Positions 10,247 through 22,105 of a stretch of DNA of 64,000 nucleotides are shown piece after piece (the stretch's first letter is position 1; every line of letters starts with the position of its first letter). This stretch comes from Chitinophagales bacterium (GTDB taxonomy: Bacteria; Bacteroidota; Bacteroidia; Chitinophagales; UBA10324): contig JAIBAY010000005.1 in the NCBI GenBank assembly GCA_019694975.1, positions 62,001 to 126,000 on the forward strand, read 5' to 3'. The notes beneath the pieces were generated by a model. That model saw only the letters and a program-made list of their open reading frames with translations, searched no databases and was not told the DNA's origin. The translations under genes and the position numbers were made by a program.

Positions 10247-12517
10247 TTAGAATGTTAACGAAGCACCAACACTTGGTAGTATGGGCAACTGATTTACGCG
10301 CTGATAATTCACACGGTCGAAATAGAAAATGTTTTCGCGGTTATAGACATTGATAACACTGGCATTGATTTCCAGCTGACTGTTTTCAGCAATCTGGAAT
10401 CTCTTTTTCATCGTCAGATCAAGCCGGTGATAGTAGGGCAGCTTACCCGTATTCAGGCTGTCATCATATACAATTCCAAGATTACCGTTTTGCGTGGTAT
10501 AGTTAGTGTTGATGCCATCCAGGAAGTTAACCTGTTCAAAGAAGCCCTGCGTAAGCGTGAATGGAAAACCCGACCCGTAGTTGAATCGTGCGTCTAATTC
10601 CCAGCTATTGTCTTTGCCCCATGTATAAGAAGCCACCACATTGAAGTTGTGACGCCTGTCGAAGTGGGGAGGATACACCTGTTCGCCGTTATCACGGGTA
10701 ACATATCCGAGTGAATAGGCGATCCAGAGATAAAAATCACGGTAGTCATATTTTACCAGGAAGTCAATTCCATAGGCCTTTCCTGTTTCCACTTCAAAGT
10801 CAGGGTCTTCCGGTAACAGTTTGCTCCGGTTGATATTGATGAGTTGTCCGAAATTCTTATAATAAGGTTCCACTGTCAATTCAATCCGTTTGGTAAGATC
10901 CGCTTCTACACCAATGACAGCCTGATTGGCACGCTGTAAATTGGTTTTCACCACTTTGCCGTCGGTGCCATAAAGTTGCCCGTCGGGCGCGGTGAGAAAT
11001 CCGGTGAAAAGATTCACCACATCCTGATCAGATTTGGTGCTGATGAAATTCTGTGAATACATGCCGACCGCTGCTTTCAGCCGGACACCGTCTGTGAGGT
11101 TATACTTCATAGAAATACGCGGCTCCGGTGAGAAAGCCGGCAAAGAGGCATAATACTGCAGTCGTATGCTTGGCTCAATAATCAGCTTTTCATTGAAGAT
11201 GTGTTTGTAAACCAGGAATCCAGAAAGTTCCGTGGTATTGTTATTCTGTTCAATTTTTAGTCCGAGTGAATTGAAGAATTCCAGTTCGGTCCGGAATCCA
11301 CCAATATCGAAACCATATTTTACTTCACCGTGTGGCAGGAAATAGGTAAAATCAATATTAAGGTCGAAGCCATTAATGCCGCTTGTTCTTGGCCTGCCAT
11401 CTGCTTCCTGTAAAGAAATATTGTAGTCGGAATATGACAGTGTGCCACCGATGAGCACCTTTGAACCGCCGGGAACAATCACGAAGTTGGTTCCGAAGCC
11501 ATACGATTTCCAGTCAAATTCTGAAACAAACTGATAGTTAACGTGATCCCGGAAATTGAATCCGAAGAAGCTGAGTTTGCTTCCATTGGCACCATTCATT
11601 GACACTTTTCCATACAGATCGGTGAAGCTGTAGGGCAATCCGCCTGTATCAATATAACTGTAAAACAACTGCGACGATTTATCCAGGTAAGAAGTTTTGC
11701 CCGTGAACATGTAAGAGATACTCGACCCTGCATCATTGAGTTTTTTGATCGGACCTTCGAGTATCACTTTAGAGAGAAACGGGTTCACTCCTATTTTGCC
11801 GCCAAACTGCTTCTTGTTGCCATCGCGTGTGGTAACATCCAGCACAGCAGAAAGCCGGTCGCCATATTCGGCGCTGAAACCTCCGGTAAATACTTTCACA
11901 TTGCGAATGATGTCGGTTTCAAAAACGGAGAACAGGCCGATGGAATGGAATGGGTTGTAAATGGTCATACCATCGAGCAAGACCTTATTTTGTATCGGGG
12001 AACCTCCGCGGATGTACAATTCGCCTCCCTGGTCTCCGGTAAAGACAACGCCGGGCAGCACCTGAAGATACTGGGCAAGATCGGCCTCACCACCGACACC
12101 GGGAATTCGGGCAATATCCTTAGTGGTGATTTTCGTCATGGATACAGCAGTCTCCGTTTTCTTTTCTTCCCTCACGGCGGTGATATTGATATTCTCCAAT
12201 TCTATTGCAGACTTGTCGAGAAAAATCTGCTGGTTGAAAATCTCATTCGGACGTACGGTAACCGGAATTTCTACCGTATCAAATCCAAGCTGAGTGCAGA
12301 AAATCATATAAGAGCCGGGCGGCACATTTGCAATATTATATAAGCCGTCTTCATTGGTTTGCGCACCAAGTGTGGTTCCTTTCAGCAATACGTTGGTGTA
12401 TATCACAGGTTCGCCACTGCCCTTTTCAAACACAAGGCCGCGGATGGTAGCATTTTGCGCAACCGCATTTCCAATAAAGATCACCGAAAGCAGGATAAAA
12501 ACAGAAATAAATCGCAT
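10247..12517 (-). CDS. TonB-dependent outer-membrane receptor with carboxypeptidase-regulatory-like domain
   Basis: A 756-residue protein with a signal peptide (cleavage after GNAVAQ). A carboxypeptidase-regulatory-like beta-sandwich spans about 21-105. A plug domain spans about 120-230 and contains LPGVVFTGDQGGELYIRGG and LLDGMTIYNPFH. The 22-strand-type barrel ends in LPSVGASLTF. Such receptors import large substrates (siderophores, glycans, peptides) using ExbBD-TonB energy. No SusD-like partner or substrate gene is adjacent, so the cargo cannot be assigned. The preceding 115 bases hold no further gene. Confidence 0.9.
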   Translation of the reverse strand: MRFISVFILLSVIFIGNAVAQNATIRGLVFEKGSGEPVIYTNVLLKGTTLGAQTNEDGLYNIANVPPGSYMIFCTQLGFDTVEIPVTVRPNEIFNQQIFLDKSAIELENINITAVREEKKTETAVSMTKITTKDIARIPGVGGEADLAQYLQVLPGVVFTGDQGGELYIRGGSPIQNKVLLDGMTIYNPFHSIGLFSVFETDIIRNVKVFTGGFSAEYGDRLSAVLDVTTRDGNKKQFGGKIGVNPFLSKVILEGPIKKLNDAGSSISYMFTGKTSYLDKSSQLFYSYIDTGGLPYSFTDLYGKVSMNGANGSKLSFFGFNFRDHVNYQFVSEFDWKSYGFGTNFVIVPGGSKVLIGGTLSYSDYNISLQEADGRPRTSGINGFDLNIDFTYFLPHGEVKYGFDIGGFRTELEFFNSLGLKIEQNNNTTELSGFLVYKHIFNEKLIIEPSIRLQYYASLPAFSPEPRISMKYNLTDGVRLKAAVGMYSQNFISTKSDQDVVNLFTGFLTAPDGQLYGTDGKVVKTNLQRANQAVIGVEADLTKRIELTVEPYYKNFGQLININRSKLLPEDPDFEVETGKAYGIDFLVKYDYRDFYLWIAYSLGYVTRDNGEQVYPPHFDRRHNFNVVASYTWGKDNSWELDARFNYGSGFPFTLTQGFFEQVNFLDGINTNYTTQNGNLGIVYDDSLNTGKLPYYHRLDLTMKKRFQIAENSQLEINASVINVYNRENIFYFDRVNYQRVNQLPILPSVGASLTF

Positions 12518-12631
12518 GAATTGGTTTGCAGGAGTTATGATGAAGAGAAAGCAGTTAATTGTTAGCTGGAAATTTTAAGAATGTTATTTTTTCGTTGATA
12601 AAGTTTGTAATCTGAATGAATTGAAAATTCA

Positions 12632-13237
12632 TTATTGCCACGGTCCTAACCCTTCGCGCACAAGCACCGGCTCATCCGATGTAAAGTCAATCACTGTGGA
12701 AGGCAGGTTCCCGCCTGTTCCACCGTCAATAACGACGGCAATCCGGTTATGAAAGCGGTTCTCGATTTCACGCGGATCGGTAATGTAATCAAGAATTACA
12801 TCCTCATCGTGCAGTGAAGTGGAGATGATCGGATGTCCTAATTCTTTTGCGATGGATCTTGCAATTTCATTATCCGGAATGCGTATGCCCACCGTCTTTT
12901 TATTGGTTTGAAAAAAACGGGCTACCTGCGGCGCAGCGTTTACAATCATGGTATAAGGCCCCGGAAAAAGCCTTTTCATTTCTTTAAATACCGGAGTATC
13001 CAGTCCGGAAGTATATTCTTGCGCCTGCGCTATGTCGCTGCAGATGAAGGAAAAATCCGGACGTTTCTTCCCGCTCAATTTAATCAGTCTTTCGATTGCT
13101 TTGGATTGATAGAGGTCACCACCGAAGGCATACACAGTATCTGTCGGGAAAACGATTAATCCACCCTTCTTCAGCTCCTCAACAACGAGGTTGATTTTCT
13201 GATCGCTGATACGGTTTGGATGAATCTTCAGTAACAA
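12632..13237 (-). CDS. YciO/Sua5-family threonylcarbamoyl-AMP synthase-like protein
   Basis: A 201-residue YrdC-fold protein. It has FPTDTVYAFGGD near residue 35, the SGKKRP segment that corresponds to the KxR motif, and GIRIPDN. The position of the SxN motif reads STSLHDED, which is the YciO pattern rather than the TsaC/Sua5 SAN pattern. TsaC/Sua5 makes threonylcarbamoyl-AMP for the tRNA t6A modification. YciO proteins share the fold but their in vivo role is less certain. The C-terminal SUA5 extension is absent. Confidence 0.85.
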   Translation of the reverse strand: MLLKIHPNRISDQKINLVVEELKKGGLIVFPTDTVYAFGGDLYQSKAIERLIKLSGKKRPDFSFICSDIAQAQEYTSGLDTPVFKEMKRLFPGPYTMIVNAAPQVARFFQTNKKTVGIRIPDNEIARSIAKELGHPIISTSLHDEDVILDYITDPREIENRFHNRIAVVIDGGTGGNLPSTVIDFTSDEPVLVREGLGPWQ

Positions 13238-13323
13238 AATTGCAAAAATTATAGTTGAAAAATACTGTATTGCTTACTGGTGTGTTTACACAAGCAAACG
13301 TTAACCAGCGTGCTTTTTACAAA

Positions 13324-14517
13324 TCAAGCCGCAATCACTTTATTCACCAGCTCTGCTGCTTCGCGCAGTTCAATGGCAGAATAGACTTTCAGTCCTGATT
13401 TGTCAATGAGTTCTTTTGCCATTTCCGCATTAGTGCCCTGCAGCCGCACAATAATCGGAACATGAATGGTTCCGATATTCTTATAAGCATCCACAATCCC
13501 CTGCGCCACGCGGTCGCATCGAACAATGCCGCCGAAGATATTGATGAGGATAGCCTTCACATTCGGATCTGACAGGATGATGCGAAAACCGGCTTCCGTT
13601 GTTTGGGCATTGGCTGTGCCACCTACATCGAGGAAGTTTGCCGGTGAGCCGCCTGCCAGCTTAATCATGTCCATGGTAGCCATAGCAAGACCGGCACCAT
13701 TCACCATGCAGCCCACATTGCCATCGAGTTTGATAAAATTAAGATTAAACCTGCTTGCTTCTACTTCTGTGGGGTCTTCCTCAGAAAGGTCACGCAAATC
13801 GGCGTATTCCTTATGCCTGTATAAAGCATTATCGTCCACTTTCACTTTGGCGTCAACTGCGATGATCCTGTTATCGGCAGTTTTCAAAGTTGGGTTGATT
13901 TCAATCAATGCTCCATCCAGATCTACGTAGGCCTTATAAACATTAGTCACGAAGGATACCATGTTTTTATAAGCATCGCCTGACAAGCCGAGGTTGAAAG
14001 CAATCTTTCTGGCCTGGTAAGGATGCAACCCGTCTTTGGGATCAACCCATTCCTTGTGAATTTTTTCAGGTGTTTTGGCGGCCACTTCTTCAATGTCCAT
14101 TCCACCTTCGGTTGAATAGATGATCACATTCCTTTTCTGCTCACGGTCGAGCAGCACACTCATATAAAATTCCTTACGATCCTTTTCATCTCCGTAATAG
14201 ACATCTTCTGCAATCAATACTTTATGCACTTTTTTTCCGGCAGGGCCGGTTTGTGGTGTAATGAGTTGCATGCCGATGATCTGCTCCGCCTTCTCCTTCA
14301 GTTTATCAAGAGAGGTGGCCACCTTTACGCCGCCTCCTTTGCCCCTGCCACCGGCATGAATCTGTGCTTTTACCACCCATACAGTGGTGCCTCTTTCATT
14401 TTTAAGTTGCTTGGCTGCTTCAATGGCTGCATCTGCCGATTCCACTGCAATGCCTTCCTGCACAGGAACGCCGTATCGCTTCAACAACTCTTTGCCCTGG
14501 TATTCGTGTAGATTCAT
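13324..14517 (-). CDS. sucC: Succinyl-CoA ligase (ADP-forming), beta subunit
   Basis: A 397-residue enzyme of the usual SucC length. It has the ATP-grasp Gly-rich segment AGGRGKGGGVKVA, the EINPTLKT metal/nucleotide motif and the C-terminal INIFGGIVRCDRVAQGI CoA-ligase signature. With SucD it converts succinyl-CoA to succinate with substrate-level phosphorylation in the TCA cycle. sucD is not next to it in this window, which is frequent in Bacteroidota. A promoter-like TATTTTTG lies just upstream. Confidence 0.97.
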   Translation of the reverse strand: MNLHEYQGKELLKRYGVPVQEGIAVESADAAIEAAKQLKNERGTTVWVVKAQIHAGGRGKGGGVKVATSLDKLKEKAEQIIGMQLITPQTGPAGKKVHKVLIAEDVYYGDEKDRKEFYMSVLLDREQKRNVIIYSTEGGMDIEEVAAKTPEKIHKEWVDPKDGLHPYQARKIAFNLGLSGDAYKNMVSFVTNVYKAYVDLDGALIEINPTLKTADNRIIAVDAKVKVDDNALYRHKEYADLRDLSEEDPTEVEASRFNLNFIKLDGNVGCMVNGAGLAMATMDMIKLAGGSPANFLDVGGTANAQTTEAGFRIILSDPNVKAILINIFGGIVRCDRVAQGIVDAYKNIGTIHVPIIVRLQGTNAEMAKELIDKSGLKVYSAIELREAAELVNKVIAA

Positions 14518-14833
14518 GGTAGCTTTTTAAAAGACGCGCAAAAATAGCTTGAATAATCTGAAATCAGAAAAAGCTTTCGGTGTATCCTGAATTTGCTTCG
14601 ACCAACTAAAGTGCCAAGGAAAGATTGGTATTAAAAGCTGACCCAAACGATAGTCAATTCAATGGGAAAATGCCAAAAAATGCAGGCTGCCGGAATAACA
14701 AAGCCTTCATGAAGCTGCTGAAAAAACGGCACCGCATACATTCAATAAAAGATCGCCTGCATAGCACTTCAGACAAGCCTAATGAATGATCTGTTGTAAA
14801 AATTGTTTCTTTGAGTCAGGCAATTTTTTATAC
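14518..14833. other. Divergent intergenic region between sucC and the LolD-like gene
   Basis: These 316 bases hold the promoter region of sucC (minus) and presumably that of the ABC ATPase (plus). I see a sucC -7 element at 14539-14546. No convincing small gene or structured RNA is visible. A short imperfect palindrome (AGCCTTCATGAAGCT) lies at about 14701-14716. Confidence 0.5.
14539..14546 (-). promoter_or_regulatory. Candidate -7 promoter element of sucC
   Basis: On the minus strand the sequence is TATTTTTG, a full match to TAnnTTTG. It lies 22 bases upstream of the sucC ATG, giving a predicted leader of about 15 bases. No clear -33 TTTG is visible. Confidence 0.4.
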
Positions 14834-15484
14834 ATGATTCAAGCCACCCACCTTCATAAATACTACGGAGATCTTCATATCCTCAGGGATGTATCCATTG
14901 AAATTGCAAAGGGTGAAGTGGTGTCTATTGTGGGTCCTTCCGGTGCGGGCAAGAGTACACTGCTGCATATTATCGGCACACTCGACCGTGCGAACCAGGG
15001 CCAGGTGTTGATTGAAGGAACGGATGTTTTCCAACTTCCTGATAAGAAACTCGGCGTTTTCAGAAATCAACACATCGGTTTTGTGTTTCAGTTTCATCAC
15101 CTGTTGCCCGAATTTACGGCGATTGAAAATGTATCCATCCCCGCACATATCGGAAGAAAGGATGTAAAGCAAACTAAAGAAAGAGCTGTTGAGCTGCTTA
15201 CCTACCTTGGCCTACAGGACAGGATGGAACATAAACCTGCTGAACTATCCGGTGGCGAACAACAACGTGTAGCTGTTGCCCGTGCACTCATCAATGCACC
15301 GAAAGTGGTGTTGGCAGATGAACCATCTGGCAACCTGGATTCTGATTCTGCCAAAGAACTGCATCGTCTTTTTTTTCAGCTGCGCGAAAAGTTTAACCAG
15401 ACATTTATCATTGTGACCCATAACACGGAACTGGCCAACCTGGCTGACAGGAAGTTGACGATGAAGGATGGTATGATTGTTTAA
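14834..15484 (+). CDS. LolD-like ABC transporter ATP-binding protein
   Basis: A 216-residue ABC ATPase of the MacB/LolD class. It has Walker A GPSGAGKST, signature LSGGEQQRVAVARA, Walker B VVLADEPSGNLD and switch His in IIVTHN. I place the start at ATG 14834 (MIQATHLHKYYGD). An in-frame ATG 48 bases upstream would add 16 unconserved residues. LolD powers release of lipoproteins from the inner membrane; no permease (LolC/E) gene is adjacent, so the partner is inferred. The next gene starts 74 bases downstream in the same direction. Confidence 0.85.
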   Translation: MIQATHLHKYYGDLHILRDVSIEIAKGEVVSIVGPSGAGKSTLLHIIGTLDRANQGQVLIEGTDVFQLPDKKLGVFRNQHIGFVFQFHHLLPEFTAIENVSIPAHIGRKDVKQTKERAVELLTYLGLQDRMEHKPAELSGGEQQRVAVARALINAPKVVLADEPSGNLDSDSAKELHRLFFQLREKFNQTFIIVTHNTELANLADRKLTMKDGMIV

Positions 15485-15557
15485 TTGCCCTGTTGGTCGA
15501 AAAAAACTTTCCCGCCCGCTGCGGTTAAATATCTTGTAACCAAAACATCATCTGAAA

Positions 15558-17600
15558 ATGAAAAATAACCCCATAAACCTGCCGGTGGTGCTGTTCCTCA
15601 TACTCGCGATTACCGCTTGCAAACAGACGCCTTCCACGCAAAACACAGAGAGAAAAACGCTCTCGTTACAGAATATCAATCATAACATCAGGCCCGGCGA
15701 CGATTTTTTTCTTTACGCCAATGGCAACTGGTATGATACGGCTACTATTCTTCCCACTGAATCAAGAGCCGGAGCGCGCCTGGAAATGGATTTCAAGACC
15801 AAAGCGAATATCAAAAGTATTTTGGAGGAAGCCGCAGCCACTGCAGCTCCCAAAGGTTCGGTGGAGCAAAAAATCGGGGATTTTTATGCATCTGGCATGG
15901 ATACCATCACCATAGAAAAACTCGGATTTCAGCCCGTACAACCTTTTCTTCAGCAGATTGAGGCACTGCAAAGTACTGGTGACATAATGAAATTTGTTGC
16001 GGCGCAATGGAAGCTGAATCATCCCTTGCTCACCGGGCAGTATGTGGGGCCTGACGATAAAAACAGCAGTAAAAACCTGCTGGTATTTTATCAGGCAGGC
16101 CTTGGTTTGCCCGACCGTGATTATTATTTTATGAAAGATGAAGGCACCCTGGAAGTAGTAAATGCTTACAAGGCTTATGCTACACAGATCTTCCGATTAA
16201 CCGGAGATGATTCCCTGACGGCAGCTAAGCATGCAGCGATTGTTTATCAGTTGGAAAATCAGATGGCGGCAAGTCATCGCACTAATGTGGAGTTAAGAGA
16301 CCCTGCATCTAACTACAATAAGATGGCAGTGGCAGACCTCGATAAAAAAATGCCGCATATTGCCTGGAATACTTTTTTCGCTGATCTGGGCATTCAAACC
16401 GATTCCATCAATATTGGACAGCCTGCTTATTATCAGAAGCTGGATGAGTTACTTGCATCAACACCAGTCAGCGTATGGAAAACCTATCTCCGTTTCCACT
16501 TGCTGGATGATGTAGCCAATGTATTAAGCAATGACTTCGTAATGGCTCATTTTGCCTATTACGGTAAAGCACTGAGCGGCCAGCAACAAATTAAACCACG
16601 GTGGGAAAGAGTGTATGGCATCATTGACGCAAGCATTGGTGAAGACCTTGGCCAACTGTATGTGCGAAAGTATTTTTCTCCGGAAGCAAAGCAACGCATG
16701 AAGGACCTGGTTGATAATCTTCAGCAGGCATTTGAAGCACGCATCAACCGGCTCGACTGGATGAGCGACAGCACAAAAACTTCGGCGAAAGAAAAGCTGC
16801 ACGCTTTTATGAAGAAGGTTGGCTATCCTGATGTATGGCGCGACTATAGCCCTGTTATTATTGACCGTAACAACTGGTTTGAAAATATTGAAAATGCAGG
16901 AAGAAATGAATTCAATTACCAGATGGCTAAAATTGATAAGCCGGTTGACCGCAATGAATGGGGTATGACACCACCTACCAATAATGCCTATTATAATCCA
17001 ACTACCAATGAAATAGTTTTCCCGGCAGGCATCTTACAGTTCCCCATGTTTGATGTCGCATCAGACGATGCATTAAACTACGGCGGTATCGGCATGGTGA
17101 TCGGCCATGAACTCACGCATGGTTTTGACGATCAGGGATCGCAGTACGATAAGGACGGGAATCTTAAAAACTGGTGGACCAAAGAAGACAATGAGAAGTT
17201 TAAGGCAAAAGGAGAACAGGTAATCCGCCTTTATGACGGCTTTGTCGTACTCGACTCCGTGCATATCAACGGTGCATTGACACAAGGCGAGAACACTGCG
17301 GATATCGGCGGCATTGCCATTGCTTACGATGCCTTTAAACTTACCAAACAGGGACAGGACACAACGAAGATTGACGGTTTGACGCCGGATCAACGCTTCT
17401 TCTTGTCTTTTGCACAATGCTGGCGCAAAAAGGTGAAGGACGAAGCATTATTGCAGCAAGTGAAAACAGATCCTCATTCACCCGGCATTTACAGGGTGCT
17501 TGGACCGCTGATGAACTTCACTCCTTTCTACACCGCATTTGATGTTAAAGAAGGTGATAAGATGTTTGTGCCGGAAGAGCAGCGCATCAGAATCTGGTAA
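15558..17600 (+). CDS. M13-family (neprilysin-like) zinc endopeptidase, lipoprotein
   Basis: A 680-residue secreted metallopeptidase. A lipoprotein signal peptide ends in the lipobox ITAC (Cys21), so the enzyme is probably lipid-anchored in the envelope. The catalytic zinc motif is GHELTHGFDDQG near residue 517, and the third zinc ligand lies in ENTADIGG near 578. NAYYNPTTNEIVFPAGI, also typical of M13, precedes the active site. M13 enzymes cleave peptides up to about 40 residues. The length matches the family. Confidence 0.96.
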   Translation: MKNNPINLPVVLFLILAITACKQTPSTQNTERKTLSLQNINHNIRPGDDFFLYANGNWYDTATILPTESRAGARLEMDFKTKANIKSILEEAAATAAPKGSVEQKIGDFYASGMDTITIEKLGFQPVQPFLQQIEALQSTGDIMKFVAAQWKLNHPLLTGQYVGPDDKNSSKNLLVFYQAGLGLPDRDYYFMKDEGTLEVVNAYKAYATQIFRLTGDDSLTAAKHAAIVYQLENQMAASHRTNVELRDPASNYNKMAVADLDKKMPHIAWNTFFADLGIQTDSINIGQPAYYQKLDELLASTPVSVWKTYLRFHLLDDVANVLSNDFVMAHFAYYGKALSGQQQIKPRWERVYGIIDASIGEDLGQLYVRKYFSPEAKQRMKDLVDNLQQAFEARINRLDWMSDSTKTSAKEKLHAFMKKVGYPDVWRDYSPVIIDRNNWFENIENAGRNEFNYQMAKIDKPVDRNEWGMTPPTNNAYYNPTTNEIVFPAGILQFPMFDVASDDALNYGGIGMVIGHELTHGFDDQGSQYDKDGNLKNWWTKEDNEKFKAKGEQVIRLYDGFVVLDSVHINGALTQGENTADIGGIAIAYDAFKLTKQGQDTTKIDGLTPDQRFFLSFAQCWRKKVKDEALLQQVKTDPHSPGIYRVLGPLMNFTPFYTAFDVKEGDKMFVPEEQRIRIW

Positions 17601-17885
17601 TAAAGAACCACTTGATCACCGTATTGCATTCTCCGTTAAATATAAACATCCAATTGTTTAAAGGCAACTGATGGGCGGCTTAGTGGCAAAACAATTCACG
17701 GCTTACCATCACTGCATGAATCATGCGCTGCAAAATTTATGTCCCTTCCCTTGAATCAGTTTTCTTACGTATCAAAAGTATAGTGCAGGCAGAAGCCGGC
17801 ATGTAAAATAAATTGGCGGCTCAGCAATAGATAAATGTTGCATTTTCGTTCCACGTATCGGTATTAATATGCCTTTTATAATTTT

Positions 17886-19808
<1,923 letters not shown>

Positions 19809-19882
19809 TTCCAGCAAGTATAAAATTTAAAGCATAAAACAAATCAAGCAAACTAAAAGGCGGCTATAAACCAATCATCTAC

Positions 19883-20977
19883 TTGCAACGCATCATCTTC
19901 ACGGTAGTTAATGATCTCACTTACGATCAGCGCATGCACAGAATCTGCACATCGCTGAGCGAGGCGGGCTATCACGTCACACTCGTCGGAAGGAAACTCA
20001 GAGAAAGTGCGCCACTCGGTGCTGCCGCTTACCGTCAGCATCGCCTCCGCCCCTTCTTCCGCAATGGAAAAATGTTTTATACCGAATTTAATATCCGGCT
20101 CTTCTGCTACCTCTTGTTTAAAAAATTTGATGCCGTTTGCGGTATTGATCTCGACACGATACTGCCATGCATTATAGCTGGAAAAATGAAGGGTACGAAA
20201 GTTATCTATGATGCACATGAATTGTTTCCGGAAGTTCCTGAAGTGATTAACCGGCCTTTCACACAGCATGTCTGGCGACGCGTAGAGCAATTTGCTGTGA
20301 AGCGAATCAGGAATTGTTACACGGTAAGTGAAGGACTTGCAGCGTACTTCAGCAGTAAGTATGGAAGTCATTTTGAAGTTATCAGGAATGTGCCATTGCT
20401 TGCCAAAGAATCAACGGCAACAGCTGCAGCGGGTGATACAAAATTTATTTTTTACCAGGGCGCGCTGAATGAAGGAAGAGGGCTGGAACAGTTGATAACT
20501 GCAATGGAATTCATTCCGCTGCAATTGAAAATTGCGGGCGACGGCGACTTGTCTGAGCAACTCCGCGAACTCGTAAATGATAAAAGATTGCAGGACAAAG
20601 TGCAATTCCTCGGCAAAGTGCAACCAGGCGATTTGAGAAACATCACACATAAAAGTTTCATCGGCGTGAACCTGCTCGAAAACAAAGGGCTGAGTTACTA
20701 TTATTCACTGGCCAACAAATTTTTTGATTATGTGCATGCCGGCATACCGGTGATAACGATGAATTTTCCCGAATACCGCAACCTGAATGCGCAACATGAA
20801 GTCGCGGTACTGGTAAATGATCTCGACACTGCCACACTGGTAAGCGCCATCACCGGTCTTGCCGAGAATAAAGATGCGTATTTTCGCCTCCGGCAAAATT
20901 GCCTTACTGCAAGGAATGCCTGGAACTGGCAGAAGGAAGTGCAAAAGCTGCTGGCCTTTTATCAATCGCTGTCATGA
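19883..20977 (+). CDS. GT4-like glycosyltransferase
   Basis: A 364-residue GT-B glycosyltransferase. The N-terminal domain opens with RIIFTVVNDLTYDQRM and contains VIYDAHELFPEVPEV. The C-terminal donor-binding domain has FYQGALNEGRGLEQLI and KFFDYVHAGIPVI. No ATG fits the conserved beginning; the likely start is TTG 19883. It overlaps the following glycosyltransferase by 4 bases (ATGA), indicating translational coupling. The acceptor is unknown; a surface polysaccharide is the usual setting. Confidence 0.85.
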   Translation: MQRIIFTVVNDLTYDQRMHRICTSLSEAGYHVTLVGRKLRESAPLGAAAYRQHRLRPFFRNGKMFYTEFNIRLFCYLLFKKFDAVCGIDLDTILPCIIAGKMKGTKVIYDAHELFPEVPEVINRPFTQHVWRRVEQFAVKRIRNCYTVSEGLAAYFSSKYGSHFEVIRNVPLLAKESTATAAAGDTKFIFYQGALNEGRGLEQLITAMEFIPLQLKIAGDGDLSEQLRELVNDKRLQDKVQFLGKVQPGDLRNITHKSFIGVNLLENKGLSYYYSLANKFFDYVHAGIPVITMNFPEYRNLNAQHEVAVLVNDLDTATLVSAITGLAENKDAYFRLRQNCLTARNAWNWQKEVQKLLAFYQSLS

Positions 20978-22101
20978 GCAAATCGTTGCACATCATCTCC
21001 TTCAATATCCCCTATCCTCCTGATTACGGCGGAGTGATGGATGTATTCTACAAGATCAAAGCGTTGCATGATGCGGGTGTAAAAATCAAACTCCATTGTT
21101 TCGAGTATGGCAGAAAGGAATCTGATGTACTGAACCAGCTCTGTAACGGAGTATTCTATTACAAACGGGAGCACAGCCTGCGTGATTTCACTTCCCGCAC
21201 ACCTTACATTGTTAAAACACGCAAGTCAAGCGAACTGCTCAAAAACATTGCGCAGGATGAAGCTCCTATCCTGTTTGAAGGATTGCATACCTGCTATTAC
21301 CTCGATCATGAAGAGCTGAAGAACAGGGTAAAGGCAGTACGGATGCACAATGTGGAATGGGATTATTACCGGCACCTCGGGAAAAATGAGAGCGGAATGT
21401 TCCGTAAGTTTTATTTCTTCACTGAGTCGGTGAAGCTGAAAAGCTTTGAGAAAGTATTGGCAGCGGCAGATCATCTCCTGCCGATCTCCAAAAATGATTT
21501 TGACTACCTGCATAAGAAATTTGACAGTGTTACGGAACTACCGGCCTTTCATCCAAATGAAGAAGTCATCTCAACCCCGGGCATGGGAAATTATGTTTTA
21601 TACCATGGCAACCTTGCCGTGGTGGAAAACAACCAGGCAGCGCTTTTCCTGGTAAGTAAAATCTTTAATGACCTTAATGTGAAGCTGATCATTGCCGGCT
21701 CTGATCCATCCTCGATGCTTGTGGACAGCGTGAAAAAGAACAGGTTGGTAGAATTAAGGATCAATCCGGGCGAAGTGGAGATGATGAGACTGATACGCCA
21801 TGCGCATATCAACCTGTTGCCTACTTTTCAGAATACGGGCACTAAACTGAAATTGCTCAATGCCCTGTTCAACGGCCGTTTTGTGGTGGCCAATTCACCG
21901 ATGGTTGAAAACACAGGACTGGAAGAGCTTTGTATTGTACGTGACAAGGCCGGCGAGATGAAGCATGCGGTGGAAGAACTGATGCCGGTACCTTTTAAAG
22001 ATGAAGATGTGGCGCTGCGAAAAATTATTCTGGGAAAAGATTATTCCAATTCCGCTAATGCTGAAAAACTGATGAAGGTTTTATTTAGTGTGAGCCGGTA
22101 A
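20974..22101 (+). CDS. GT4-like glycosyltransferase, second of a coupled pair
   Basis: A 375-residue GT-B fold protein starting at ATG 20974 within the ATGA overlap with the previous gene. It opens with LHIISFNIPYPPDYGGVMDV, a typical N-terminal Rossmann strand with a Gly-rich acceptor loop. The donor domain contains YVLYHGNLAVVEN, LIIAGSD and LPTFQNTGTKLKLLNAL, where the usual EGFG motif is replaced by a Thr/Lys loop. Only these two glycosyltransferases are here, without polymerase or flippase. The stop is four bases from the end of the convergent ftsE gene. Confidence 0.85.
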   Translation: MSKSLHIISFNIPYPPDYGGVMDVFYKIKALHDAGVKIKLHCFEYGRKESDVLNQLCNGVFYYKREHSLRDFTSRTPYIVKTRKSSELLKNIAQDEAPILFEGLHTCYYLDHEELKNRVKAVRMHNVEWDYYRHLGKNESGMFRKFYFFTESVKLKSFEKVLAAADHLLPISKNDFDYLHKKFDSVTELPAFHPNEEVISTPGMGNYVLYHGNLAVVENNQAALFLVSKIFNDLNVKLIIAGSDPSSMLVDSVKKNRLVELRINPGEVEMMRLIRHAHINLLPTFQNTGTKLKLLNALFNGRFVVANSPMVENTGLEELCIVRDKAGEMKHAVEELMPVPFKDEDVALRKIILGKDYSNSANAEKLMKVLFSVSR

Positions 22102-22105
22102 CCTG

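Noticed and set aside
19853..20371. 172-codon minus-strand frame over the first glycosyltransferase
   Set aside because: The plus-strand frame carries the GT4 motifs; the antisense frame shows none.
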